Assembly (NCBI GenBank): GCA_031287505.1
Contig: JAITSW010000095.1
Coordinates: forward strand, 1-7,722
Source: Propionibacteriaceae bacterium
Lineage (GTDB): Bacteria; Actinomycetota; Actinomycetes; Propionibacteriales; Propionibacteriaceae
Reading direction: 5' to 3'
DNA length: 7,722 nt
Shown: positions 1 through 5,385 of the stretch, one piece after another
Position numbering within the stretch: the stretch's first letter is position 1
Layout of the letters: each line of letters opens with the position of its first letter
Program-made: the position numbers and the translations under genes
The notes under the pieces: model-generated
Databases searched by the model: none
The model's input: the letters and a program-made list of their open reading frames with translations, nothing else
What the model was told of the DNA's origin: nothing

Positions 1-1184
1 TAGGCGCTTCCATCGGGGAACTGAGTCGCCGCCAAGTCGAGAATGCGCTGCCGAGCTTGTTCGGGAATCATATGCACCACTCCCGCGAGGTCTTGGTTGG
101 AGTCGCGGAATCCTATTCCGCGGCCGATGCCGGTTTCGAAGTACGATGCGGAACGCGACAGATTGAAGGTAACCAGGCATTGGTAGGCATTCCAAATGTT
201 CACACTGCGGTCTAGCGCCGCGTCGCTTGAAGAGATTTGAAAGCCGCCAAGGAGCTCTTCCCAGTGTTTTTTCAAAGCGTCAAAAGCTGCCAATACCTGT
301 TCGGTGGTGGAGTAGCGGGCCAGTAAAGCCCGTGCGGCTGATTTATTGGGAACGCCCCGGGCTGCCCATTTTTGGTCTGCCGGGTTTTCGACATAGCCCA
401 GAACGAAGGTGAAGTCTTTCGATTCTCCAGGTTCAAGCCGCACGTCCAGGGAATGCGATCCGATTGGATACCAGCCGGATGCAACAGAATTTCGCGATTC
501 GCCGCTGAAGGGAACCTCAGCTTGGCCAAGGGACTTCCATGCGCCGGTGAAAGCTTCCCGATCAGTGTCAAAGCCGGCGATGGGGGCGTTCACCGAATAA
601 ACGGCAAAGTGATTGCGGCGCTCGCGGTATTCGGTGAGGTGGTAGATGGCTGAGCCGTCAATTTCCACCTCGGCCAGCGAGAGGTTGCGCTGGTAGTTGG
701 TCTGATCATCCCAGGCATCCCAGAGGCAAAACTCAAGATATGAAAAGAGTTTGATGCTTTTCGCACTCGCCGAAGTGTTGGCCACTGTGACATGTTGGAT
801 TTCCGCGGTGTCTCCCACTGGAACGAAAAAGAGAGTCGAAACTTCAAGCCCGCCTCTTTCGCCGCGGATTCTGGTGTACCCCATTCCATGCCGGCACTCG
901 AAAGCATCCAAATCGGCGGCAACTGGAGTTTTGGTGGGATTCCAAACATCGCCACCGTCGTTCACATACAAATACCTGCCGTTGGAATCAGCCGGGATTG
1001 AGTTGTAGCGGAAACGGGTTAGCCGACGTAGTTTGGCGTCTCGGTAGAACGAATACCCGCCCGCCCGATTAGAAATCAGGGAAAAAAAGTCTTCGGAACC
1101 CAAGTAGTTAATCCAAGGGAACGGAGTTTGGGGCGAGGTGATTACATACTCTGCCGCCTGGTCGTCGAAGAACCCAAACTTCAT
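1..1184 (-). CDS. Cellobiose phosphorylase (GH94), N-terminal part, cut by window edge
   Basis: This cytoplasmic enzyme phosphorolyses cellobiose to alpha-glucose 1-phosphate and glucose (EC 2.4.1.20), saving ATP in cellulose-derived sugar use. I translated the minus strand from an ATG at 1184; 394 codons are present and the frame is still open at base 1, about half the usual family length of roughly 800 residues. The start MKFGFFDDQAAEYVI and the segment PWINYLGSEDFFSLISN are typical of cellobiose phosphorylases. The motif RGIGFRDSNQDLAG lies at about residues 355-368; R355 and D361 keep the six-residue spacing of the glucose-binding Arg and Asp known in this family. The catalytic Asp and phosphate site lie beyond the window. 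An AAAGG ribosome site sits 9 nt before the ATG. Other GH94 phosphorylases (cellodextrin, laminaribiose) are less likely given the close match in the N-terminal half. Confidence 0.93.
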   Translation of the reverse strand, partial: MKFGFFDDQAAEYVITSPQTPFPWINYLGSEDFFSLISNRAGGYSFYRDAKLRRLTRFRYNSIPADSNGRYLYVNDGGDVWNPTKTPVAADLDAFECRHGMGYTRIRGERGGLEVSTLFFVPVGDTAEIQHVTVANTSASAKSIKLFSYLEFCLWDAWDDQTNYQRNLSLAEVEIDGSAIYHLTEYRERRNHFAVYSVNAPIAGFDTDREAFTGAWKSLGQAEVPFSGESRNSVASGWYPIGSHSLDVRLEPGESKDFTFVLGYVENPADQKWAARGVPNKSAARALLARYSTTEQVLAAFDALKKHWEELLGGFQISSSDAALDRSVNIWNAYQCLVTFNLSRSASYFETGIGRGIGFRDSNQDLAGVVHMIPEQARQRILDLAATQFPDGSA

Positions 1185-1253
1185 TGTCGTCAGCCTTTCT
1201 TAGGGTCAGTGGGGAAGCTTTGACGTGTGTTTTGCCAGGCTCGGGCATTAACC

Positions 1254-1277
1254 AGTCGTGGAAGCGCTTCCACGACT
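1254..1277. promoter_or_regulatory. LacI-family operator, perfect 24-bp palindrome
   Basis: The sequence is a perfect inverted repeat with no central spacer and the core TGGAAGCGCTTCCA. The central GCGC and flanking GGAA/TTCC are typical of LacI-family operators such as those of cellulose- and beta-glucoside-responsive regulators. It starts 1 nt after the predicted -10 box of the cellobiose phosphorylase promoter, so a bound repressor would cover the transcription start. The LacI-family gene encoded just upstream is the likely ligand. The palindrome is direct observation; the pairing with that regulator is inference. Confidence 0.85.
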
Positions 1278-1278
1278 T

Positions 1279-1306
1279 AGCTTAACCAATTGGCACGTCT
1301 TTGCAA
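1279..1306 (-). promoter_or_regulatory. Predicted promoter of the cellobiose phosphorylase gene
   Basis: On the minus strand, TTGCAA (1301-1306) and TAAGCT (1279-1284) are separated by 16 nt. They match four of six -35 positions and the TAnnnT pattern of the -10 box. The predicted start near 1272 falls inside the palindromic operator, leaving a leader of about 90 nt. The box match alone is moderate; the operator position supports it. Confidence 0.5.
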
Positions 1307-1423
1307 AGTTTCAAGGTTCCCGGCATAGATCGCAGCAACTCTGCGGCAACTCGATGCTTATCTGGCAAATTGGCGCGGCGCGATACGGGTTTCGACCACA
1401 GCTTCTTGAATTCCCAAGACCAC

Positions 1424-1449
1424 GGTTGTGCGCAGATCCGCGCACAACC
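1424..1449 (-). terminator. Hairpin downstream of the LacI-family gene, possible terminator
   Basis: A perfect 10-bp stem (GGTTGTGCGC and its complement) with a 6-nt loop lies about 50 nt after the LacI stop codon. No T-run follows in the minus direction, so it is not a classic intrinsic terminator, but strong GC hairpins without U-tracts occur at actinobacterial gene ends. One arm with the loop is also part of a direct repeat of the LacI 3' end, so it could equally be a by-product of local duplication. Confidence 0.4.
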
Positions 1450-1537
1450 AGAAGTCGTTTATTACCCGCCAGCTGGCGGCACCACGTCGCGGTTGCGGAC
1501 TACGCAGACCCGCGCACAACCAATTCAGCGGGTAATA
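1431..1537. repeat. Cluster of direct and inverted repeats around the LacI stop codon
   Basis: A 20-bp direct repeat (1431-1450 and 1503-1522, one mismatch, 72 bp apart) has its second copy inside the last codons of the LacI gene. Between and around the copies, TATTACCCGC at 1460-1469 is repeated inverted at 1528-1537. A 14-bp perfect palindrome, CCGCCAGCTGGCGG, lies at 1466-1479. The arrangement suggests a local duplication and inversion at the gene end. I see no coding potential here and do not recognise a known element. Confidence 0.6.
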
Positions 1538-2528
1538 TCCGGGGATACTCAGCCCAATATCCGTCTTTCAGCCGCCCGATCATTAGTTCTGCGGCGCAAT
1601 CAGCCAACTCGTGAGCTGGCTGCGCAATTGTGGTGAGGTTGGGGAATACTTCGGTGGCAGTGGCGAAATTGTCATAGCCCACGATGGCGATGTCGTCGGG
1701 GACGAGTACCTCTGCCGCACGCAATGCCTGGATTGCGCCAGCTGCCAAAGCATCCGATTGGGCAAAAATGGCATCCGTTTCCGGGTATTCCCGCAACATT
1801 TTAGTAGCCGATTCGATGCCGACACCGGTGCTGAAAGGGCCTTCGAAATAGGGGCCTGGTTCTACGCCGGCATCGCGATGTGCTTGCAGAAAACCCTCAC
1901 GTCTATCGATTGAAGGGGTCATGTTGAGGAATCCGCCGAAACAGGCGATATGGCGTCGACCTTGCCTCAACAAGTATTCGGTGGCCCGATAGCCTCCAGC
2001 CCGGTTGTCAACGTCCACATAGGGAAAGTCGGTCTCACCTGGCGGACGTCCGATGAAAACCGCCGGTATCCCCGAACCAGCCAGCAATGCCTCTACTTCT
2101 TCATTCTTGTGGAAAGAGGTGACAACCATGCCGTCAACATTCCCAGCATGGAGAAAACGGCTGATCGTCGAGACTGGATTCTCCGGGTCTAACAACACCA
2201 GCATCGGCTGAAGCCCAGACTTCCAAAAGGCGGTCGAGCAGGCGCTAGTCACAACTGCCAAGAAAGGGTCGTAGAAAATGAACGACGGGCTTTCCGGGAT
2301 GACTAGGGCGATTGCCTCAGTGCGTTGTTTTGCCAGGGTGCGAGCCGCCCTATTGGGGACGAAACCTAATTTCTTCGCTGCCTCTGCCACGGCTTTGACG
2401 GTGGCGGGTGAGGCAACTCCGCCGTTCAAAGCGCGGGAAGCAGTAGAACGCGCGACACCGGCGGCGAGGGCAACCTCGTCCAGGGTTGCCAGCTCGCGCG
2501 CTTCTGGCGAGTTTCGCGAGTCTGCCAC
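1500..2528 (-). CDS. LacI-family transcriptional repressor, probable regulator of cellobiose phosphorylase
   Basis: This 342-residue protein has the standard LacI/GalR length. The N-terminal helix-turn-helix spans about residues 15-36 (LDEVALAAGVARSTASRALN), followed by the hinge helix with FVPNRAARTLA near 56-66. The rest is a periplasmic-binding-protein-like sugar domain, with SDALAAGAIQAL and DDIAIVGYDN segments near its C-terminal part. I chose the GTG at 2528 because GAGGAAGGG lies 5 nt upstream and the HTH then begins near residue 15. The same frame is open to 2798, but that extension has no family similarity. The gene precedes cellobiose phosphorylase on the same strand, with a LacI-type palindrome between them. 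The effector is not visible; cellobiose or a related beta-glucoside is inferred from the neighbour. Confidence 0.93.
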   Translation of the reverse strand: MADSRNSPEARELATLDEVALAAGVARSTASRALNGGVASPATVKAVAEAAKKLGFVPNRAARTLAKQRTEAIALVIPESPSFIFYDPFLAVVTSACSTAFWKSGLQPMLVLLDPENPVSTISRFLHAGNVDGMVVTSFHKNEEVEALLAGSGIPAVFIGRPPGETDFPYVDVDNRAGGYRATEYLLRQGRRHIACFGGFLNMTPSIDRREGFLQAHRDAGVEPGPYFEGPFSTGVGIESATKMLREYPETDAIFAQSDALAAGAIQALRAAEVLVPDDIAIVGYDNFATATEVFPNLTTIAQPAHELADCAAELMIGRLKDGYWAEYPRILPAELVVRGSA

Positions 2529-2576
2529 TGTTGCCCTTCCTCGACGCCGGAAATCTTCCCTCCTGCTCCGCCACCG

Positions 2577-2606
2577 AGTGTAACGAAGATCATGTTCTAT
2601 GAACAA
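2577..2606 (-). promoter_or_regulatory. Predicted promoter of the LacI-family gene
   Basis: On the minus strand, TTGTTC (2601-2606) and TACACT (2577-2582) are 18 nt apart, giving a leader of about 40 nt before the GTG start at 2528. The -35 region overlaps TGTTC-TAT-GAACA (2593-2605), a 5-bp inverted repeat with a 3-nt spacer, which could be a regulatory site. In the leader, GGAA-ATC-TTCC (2549-2559) is a weak imitation of the operator core, with wrong spacing for the same protein. Confidence 0.45.
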
Positions 2607-2700
2607 GATTGCGACCAGGTGGGCTTGGTCGACCCGGTTGGGTTGTTGACCAAGCTGGCCAAGACCGTTCCGGAGGTGGCTTCGGGCGTAACAGGGGAAC
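2592..2700 (+). pseudogene. Probable 5' fragment of an IS256-family transposase
   Basis: In this frame the peptide VGLVDPVGLLTKLAKTVPE resembles the N-terminal region of IS256-family transposases, where a GLLTKLTKTVLEAAL-like stretch leads into an EMTEHLGY motif. Here the similarity fades after about 30 residues and the conserved continuation is missing, so only a decayed stub remains. It points the same way as the transposase 3' end at 3133-3318, so the two may be ends of one internally deleted copy. I recognise this by memory of the family, not by a search. The predicted LacI promoter lies on the opposite strand across its start. Confidence 0.45.
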
Positions 2701-3132
2701 GTATCATCTATCCGTCCATGGTGGCCGGTGAGGGCGCTCTTCGCCACCTGCGGGGAAGGCTCCTCGGTTCCCGTGCGGCCCGAATCCCCAAGCGGCACAG
2801 GCTGCTAGTCTTGCCACGTGCCCGGGACGCAACCAGTGGCAACCAGCGCCGATGGCGCGGATGACTGCCCAATATCGGTTTTGTCGGGCAGGAAGGGATA
2901 GGAACAAGACTTTGGAGACTTGGGTGGTCTCGCAGTTCGATCCTTGGGCGAAGCGGAAGAGCTAGGTCTAGTCTCAGATGCTGTCTGAATTCGGGTATTC
3001 ACTGGCGGAGTTCATGCCTGATCCAGGCCTGAACAACAATTATTAGTAACCATATTGCTTGGTATGCAGCAGCAAATTCCCTAGTCAGGCCGCAATTCAA
3101 ACTTGCAAGCGGAAATCATGGCACGAGTCAGG
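2701..3132. other. Unrecognised stretch between transposase fragments
   Basis: I see no convincing gene here. Short frames exist on both strands, including a 34-codon plus-strand frame from 2863, but none carries a domain, a good ribosome site or family resemblance. Bases about 3025-3110 are AT-richer than the surroundings. The DNA sits between a probable 5' and a clear 3' piece of an IS256-family transposase but does not encode the missing middle part. It is most likely decayed or foreign insertion DNA. Confidence 0.5.
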
Positions 3133-3318
3133 CTAAAGTGTCTATACCTGGTGACGCGAAGCCTTGACCCGGCCGGCAAAGGACGAGTCCGGTGGGCAAG
3201 CCGGTGGAAAGCAGCTTTGAATGCTTCCGCCATCACTTTCGGAGGGCGACTCAGCCCCTCGGAAGACAACTAAAATGAAACCCGCCAACCAACCGCCCAC
3301 CGTTAATCTGACACACCC
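3133..3318 (+). pseudogene. IS256-family element, 3' end (left copy): last 46 transposase codons plus terminal repeat
   Basis: The frame from 3133 to the TAA at 3271-3273 reads LKCLYLVTRSLDPAGKGRVR, then WASRWKAALNAS and ITFGGRLSPSEDN. This is the typical C-terminal end of IS256-family transposases (DDE type). About 45 bp after the stop comes CTGACACACCC (3308-3318), which I take as the element's terminal inverted repeat. Upstream of 3133 similarity stops, and an in-frame TAG lies at 3082, so most of the gene is lost. The same 186 bp occur inverted at 4472-4657 with 13 mismatches and no gaps. Confidence 0.85.
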
Positions 3319-3399
3319 AGCTGAACCTCTGAGGCTCACCCCCATTTTGGCATTTAGCCCGAAATGTGTCACAGAGTTCTTCTATTACCCGACCCTAAA
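3319..3399. other. Short spacer downstream of the Abi gene
   Basis: This 81-bp spacer separates the Abi stop codon from the left IS256 terminal repeat. On the minus strand GAGCC-TCAGA-GGTTC (3323-3337) can form a 5-bp hairpin but no T-run follows, so I do not call a terminator. No other signal is visible. Confidence 0.4.
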
Positions 3400-4353
3400 T
3401 CAGGCACACCATAGGGGTTCGCTTGCCCAACCTTCAGGAAAGCCCATCATGTTCTCGGGTGACATGCCCTGAATGAAAGGAAACTTCCGTATGGCGGTGC
3501 GAAATTCGTCAGGCCACCGTGTTTGAGGATCGATTTTCCGATTCAGGTAGGCCAACACGGCAGCAAGGAAGTAGAGCTTGTTCCGGTCTGTTCCAATAAG
3601 ATGAGCCAGCTCATCATCAACTAGATTCAAGTTGAGCTTGTCAGGGGGATATATCGTGCTCCGATTCCAGATACGAGAATTATGTGCGCAGTGATTCCGC
3701 AACACATTTAGAGCGCGTAACCAGCCGTATAGAACATCCCGGTTCTTAACCCCAAGTTCAGCGGCAACGCGGCGGGCATCATTTGGTTTCAGCATCCTGT
3801 ACAAAGCGACTAGACAACCCATCGTCATGAACTGGACTGCCGCCCAGATAGGAATATCTCCGTCGTACTTGATAAGGAAATGTTTCACGAACTCCTCGGT
3901 GGCAGCTTTGGACTGCAACTTGTCGTATTGTCCCCGCCACTCCGCATAGGTGTGTGGGTCTAATCCTTGAAGGCACAAATTCGACTCATCTAAATGGGCC
4001 ATCGAACCCTTTTTACCTAACTGATAAGCAATCTTCGCGCGCAACCCAACTTCTAGAAGCTGAATACCCGACAAAATGGTGCGTCTAATGCGGTGATCGA
4101 AATCATGTAGTTTGACCGAATCCACAAGCGTCGATCCGAGCTTGAATTCGTCAGAACGTGGAACAATTGCACTTTGTCGAGCCTTATCGGGCTTTCCCGA
4201 CATACGGAACGGATAGGTGTACGCAGACAGCCTGTAGTAACCGATTCGCTTGAGTGCAGCAACAGCGTCGCGCTCATCCCCGACATCCATGCCGCGAGAC
4301 TTAATCAAGGCAACCTGATCTTCGTAGTTCAGATGCGGTTTGGCATACTTCAT
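3400..4353 (-). CDS. Abi_2 family (AbiF/AbiD-type) abortive-infection HEPN protein
   Basis: This 317-residue soluble protein belongs to the Abi_2 family of phage-defence or toxin-like HEPN proteins, thought to cleave RNA. Family marks are the start MKYAKPHLNYEDQVALIKSRG, then IGYYRLSAYTYPFR (about 37-50), HDFDHRIRRTIL (83-94), EVGLRAKI (101-108), and the HEPN catalytic motif RNHCAH with R219 and H224 (R-x4-H). All are intact and length is normal, so the gene may be functional. I chose the ATG at 4353 because TTGAGG lies 5 nt upstream and the family usually starts at MKYAKPHL. An in-frame ATG at 4404 lies inside the leader hairpin and has no ribosome site. The gene stands alone between two inward-facing IS256 3' ends and follows a structured leader RNA. 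Its base composition appears less GC-rich than its neighbours, in line with transfer. Confidence 0.9.
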   Translation of the reverse strand: MKYAKPHLNYEDQVALIKSRGMDVGDERDAVAALKRIGYYRLSAYTYPFRMSGKPDKARQSAIVPRSDEFKLGSTLVDSVKLHDFDHRIRRTILSGIQLLEVGLRAKIAYQLGKKGSMAHLDESNLCLQGLDPHTYAEWRGQYDKLQSKAATEEFVKHFLIKYDGDIPIWAAVQFMTMGCLVALYRMLKPNDARRVAAELGVKNRDVLYGWLRALNVLRNHCAHNSRIWNRSTIYPPDKLNLNLVDDELAHLIGTDRNKLYFLAAVLAYLNRKIDPQTRWPDEFRTAIRKFPFIQGMSPENMMGFPEGWASEPLWCA

Positions 4354-4366
4354 TGAAACCTCAAGG

Positions 4367-4440
4367 AAAACGAAAACCGACCCATGCACGACCTGTGGGT
4401 TCAACCCGGTGGCCGCGAGAGGAGCCGGTGTTTATACCAC
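4367..4440 (-). ncRNA. Structured leader/small RNA upstream of the Abi gene, abiF-RNA-like candidate
   Basis: On the minus strand three nested helices form one rod. P1 pairs 4428-4422 (CCGGCTC) with 4383-4377 (GGGTCGG). P2 pairs 4417-4411 (CGCGGCC) with 4393-4387 (GGTCGTG). P3 pairs 4407-4404 (GGGT) with 4400-4397 (ACCC) over a TGA loop. P1 and P2 each have 7 bp with two G-U pairs, and an A-U pair can extend P1. TTTTCGTTTT follows at 4376-4367, so P1 plus this tract looks like an intrinsic terminator. The Abi ribosome site begins 2 nt later. Structured RNAs next to Abi_2 genes are known (the abiF RNA motif) and some are reported to act as RNA antitoxins; assigning this one to that class is inference. 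It could also be an attenuator. Confidence 0.55.
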
Positions 4441-4441
4441 G

Positions 4442-4452
4442 ATGCTAGCATA
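4442..4452 (-). promoter_or_regulatory. Possible -10 box with overlapping palindrome for the Abi leader RNA
   Basis: TATGCT (4447-4452) on the minus strand would start transcription near 4440, just before the hairpin. It overlaps ATGCTAGCAT (4442-4451), a perfect 10-bp palindrome that could be a protein-binding site. No good -35 is seen at the usual distance, where the IS256 terminus begins. TATAAA (4431-4436) is an alternative -10, but its start would fall inside helix P1. Confidence 0.35.
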
Positions 4453-4471
4453 AGAAAACCAGCAGCCGTTC

Positions 4472-4657
4472 GGGTGTGTCAGTTTAACGGTGGGCGGCTG
4501 GTTGGCGGGTTTCATTTTAGTTGTCCTCCGAGGGGCTGAGGCGTCCTTCGAAAGTGATGGCGAAAGCGTTCAAAGCTGTTTTCCACCGGTTTACCCACCG
4601 GACTCGTCCTTTGCCGCCCGGGTCGAGGCTTCGCGTCACCAGGTATAGACACTTTAG
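4472..4657 (-). pseudogene. IS256-family element, 3' end (right copy): last 46 transposase codons plus terminal repeat
   Basis: On the minus strand the frame from 4657 to the TAA at 4517-4519 reads LKCLYLVTRSLDPGGKGRVR, then WVNRWKTALNAF and ITFEGRLSPSEDN, the C-terminal end of an IS256-family transposase. The terminal repeat CTGACACACCC (minus sense) lies at 4472-4482 and abuts the Abi promoter region. The copy is 93% identical to 3133-3318 and inverted to it. Homology may reach a little further, since QAAL precedes LKCLYL as in family members, but it ends by about 4690. This copy keeps more consensus residues (NAFAITF) than the left one. Confidence 0.85.
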
Positions 4658-4660
4658 CGC

Positions 4661-4780
4661 AGCTTGGCTGCCGGGTTTGCTGAAGGTTTGGTTGACGACG
4701 TGGTGATGTCAGTCGATGCAAACCATCGGCGGAGGTTTGCCGAATTGCTCAAGTTTTCAATTACGGAACTCATGGCTTAA
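4661..4780 (+). other. Unrecognised open frame remnant ending at 4780
   Basis: A frame ending at TAA 4778-4780 reads SLAAGFAEGLVDDVVMSVDA and then NHRRRFAELLKFSITELMA. Its composition looks protein-like, with an amphipathic helix and charged residues, but it has no start of its own and I do not recognise it. It may be the C-terminal tail of a gene whose front was lost at the IS256 junction, or chance. The next bases switch to the recombinase frame. Confidence 0.2.
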
Positions 4781-5130
4781 CTCCCAACTCGAGGCCAGCA
4801 AGAAAGGCTACGTCAACGCCCGCGCCCACCTCGCCGGCATCCTCGACCTAGCCCACGACGCCCACGCGCTCTACATGACCCTCGACGACTCGCTGCGGCG
4901 GATCTGCAACCAAGCCTTCTTCGAGAAAATCTGGATCAGCGATACCGACACCATCACCGCCGACCCCAACCAAGGATTCCAGATCGTGCTCCACAAGGGC
5001 ATACAGCAAGCAGCGCTACGAGCCAACCGCCCCGACGACGCCTACGACCTCGCCACCTTCGAGGACGAGGTCGCGGGTTTGAACATCACCGGCTGGGTGA
5101 ACCCGGCCGGTCTCGACCGACCGGACAGGT
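4770..5130 (+). pseudogene. C-terminal fragment of a large serine recombinase
   Basis: The frame that is open from 4716 to 5177 carries, from about 4782, a helical stretch (QLEASKKGYVNARAHLAG) and then the mark DDSLRRICNQAFFEKIWI. The RR-x-NQAFFE-x-I signature is typical of the C-terminal part of large serine recombinases (phage or integrative-element integrases and excisionases). The resolvase catalytic domain with its serine and the recombinase domain are absent, and no start belongs to the gene, so it cannot be active. The ATG at 4716 is in an unrelated stretch. The frame runs on into the 3' end of tRNA-Ile on the other strand, where the protein match has faded, so the end given is approximate. 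It marks the edge of a decayed mobile element. Confidence 0.75.
5107..5124 (-). terminator. GC hairpin after tRNA-Ile, possible terminator
   Basis: CCGGTC and GACCGG form a perfect 6-bp stem with a 6-nt loop about 35 nt after the tRNA 3' end in the minus direction. No T-run follows. It overlaps the end of the recombinase fragment, so it may be chance GC symmetry. Confidence 0.25.
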
Positions 5131-5158
5131 GTGTTCCTCACTACGTTCGTCAACACCG

Positions 5159-5232
5159 TGGGCCCAGCTGGACTTGAACCAGCGACCTCTGCCTTATCAG
5201 GGCAGCGCTCTAACCGTCTGAGCTATGGGCCC
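5159..5232 (-). tRNA. tRNA-Ile(GAT)
   Basis: The minus strand folds into a full 74-nt cloverleaf. The acceptor stem is GGGCCCA with TGGGCCC and discriminator A. The D stem is GCTC/GAGC, and the anticodon stem CTGCC/GGCAG encloses loop CTGATAA with anticodon GAT. The T stem is GCTGG/CCAGC with loop TTCAAGT. CCA is not encoded, so it must be added after transcription. It decodes AUC and AUU. It follows gyrA and the DUF3566 gene on the same strand, the usual actinobacterial order. The tRNA-Ala that commonly comes next is not found in the 3' direction within this window; instead a recombinase fragment abuts the tRNA. Confidence 0.97.
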
Positions 5233-5238
5233 GTCTAG

Positions 5239-5250
5239 TGTCAGCTGACA
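5239..5250. repeat. 12-bp palindrome just upstream of tRNA-Ile
   Basis: TGTCAGCTGACA is a perfect palindrome 6 nt before the 5' end of the tRNA. It may be a processing hairpin, a protein site or chance. Confidence 0.4.
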
Positions 5251-5276
5251 TTTACTCTCGCTAGACGCAAGACATT

Positions 5277-5306
5277 AGGTTAGCGAGGTATTCGCGCGTT
5301 CGCCAA
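5277..5306 (-). promoter_or_regulatory. Possible promoter of tRNA-Ile
   Basis: TTGGCG (5301-5306) and TAACCT (5277-5282) are 18 nt apart on the minus strand, about 45 nt before the mature tRNA. The match is weak. Transcription from the DUF3566 gene could also reach the tRNA, as no convincing terminator is seen in the 153-bp gap. Confidence 0.28.
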
Positions 5307-5385
5307 TCGAGGGGTAAAAATTGTATTCAAGGAGTCGCCCATGGGGCAGTGTCATCATCAGCTTTCCCCGCGTCTGCGGCAGCAG

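Noticed and set aside
1..14. Operator-like half site GGAAGCGC (minus strand) at the left edge
   Set aside because: It lies within the cellobiose phosphorylase coding region, lacks the second half, and is explained by the codons for Gly-Ser-Ala.
2529..2798. Upstream 90-codon extension of the LacI frame
   Set aside because: No LacI-family protein has such an extension, the translation is not recognisable, and a strong ribosome site precedes the GTG at 2528. A predicted promoter also lies inside it.
3360..3372. TGTGTCA motif resembling the IS256 terminal repeat downstream of Abi
   Set aside because: Only seven bases match and no transposase sequence follows in the expected direction.
3221..3472. 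Plus-strand 83-codon open frame across the left IS end and the Abi 3' end
   Set aside because: It is out of frame with the transposase end, crosses the terminal repeat, and has no family resemblance.
4354..4404. Earlier ATG for the Abi gene at 4404
   Set aside because: It lies in the P3 hairpin of the leader, lacks a ribosome site, and would add 17 residues before the conserved MKYAKPHL start.
4385..4450. tRNA-like look of the Abi leader, with a GGGTTGAACCC arm resembling a T-arm
   Set aside because: No acceptor stem closes it and the anticodon stem would have mismatches. The nested three-helix rod explains the sequence better.
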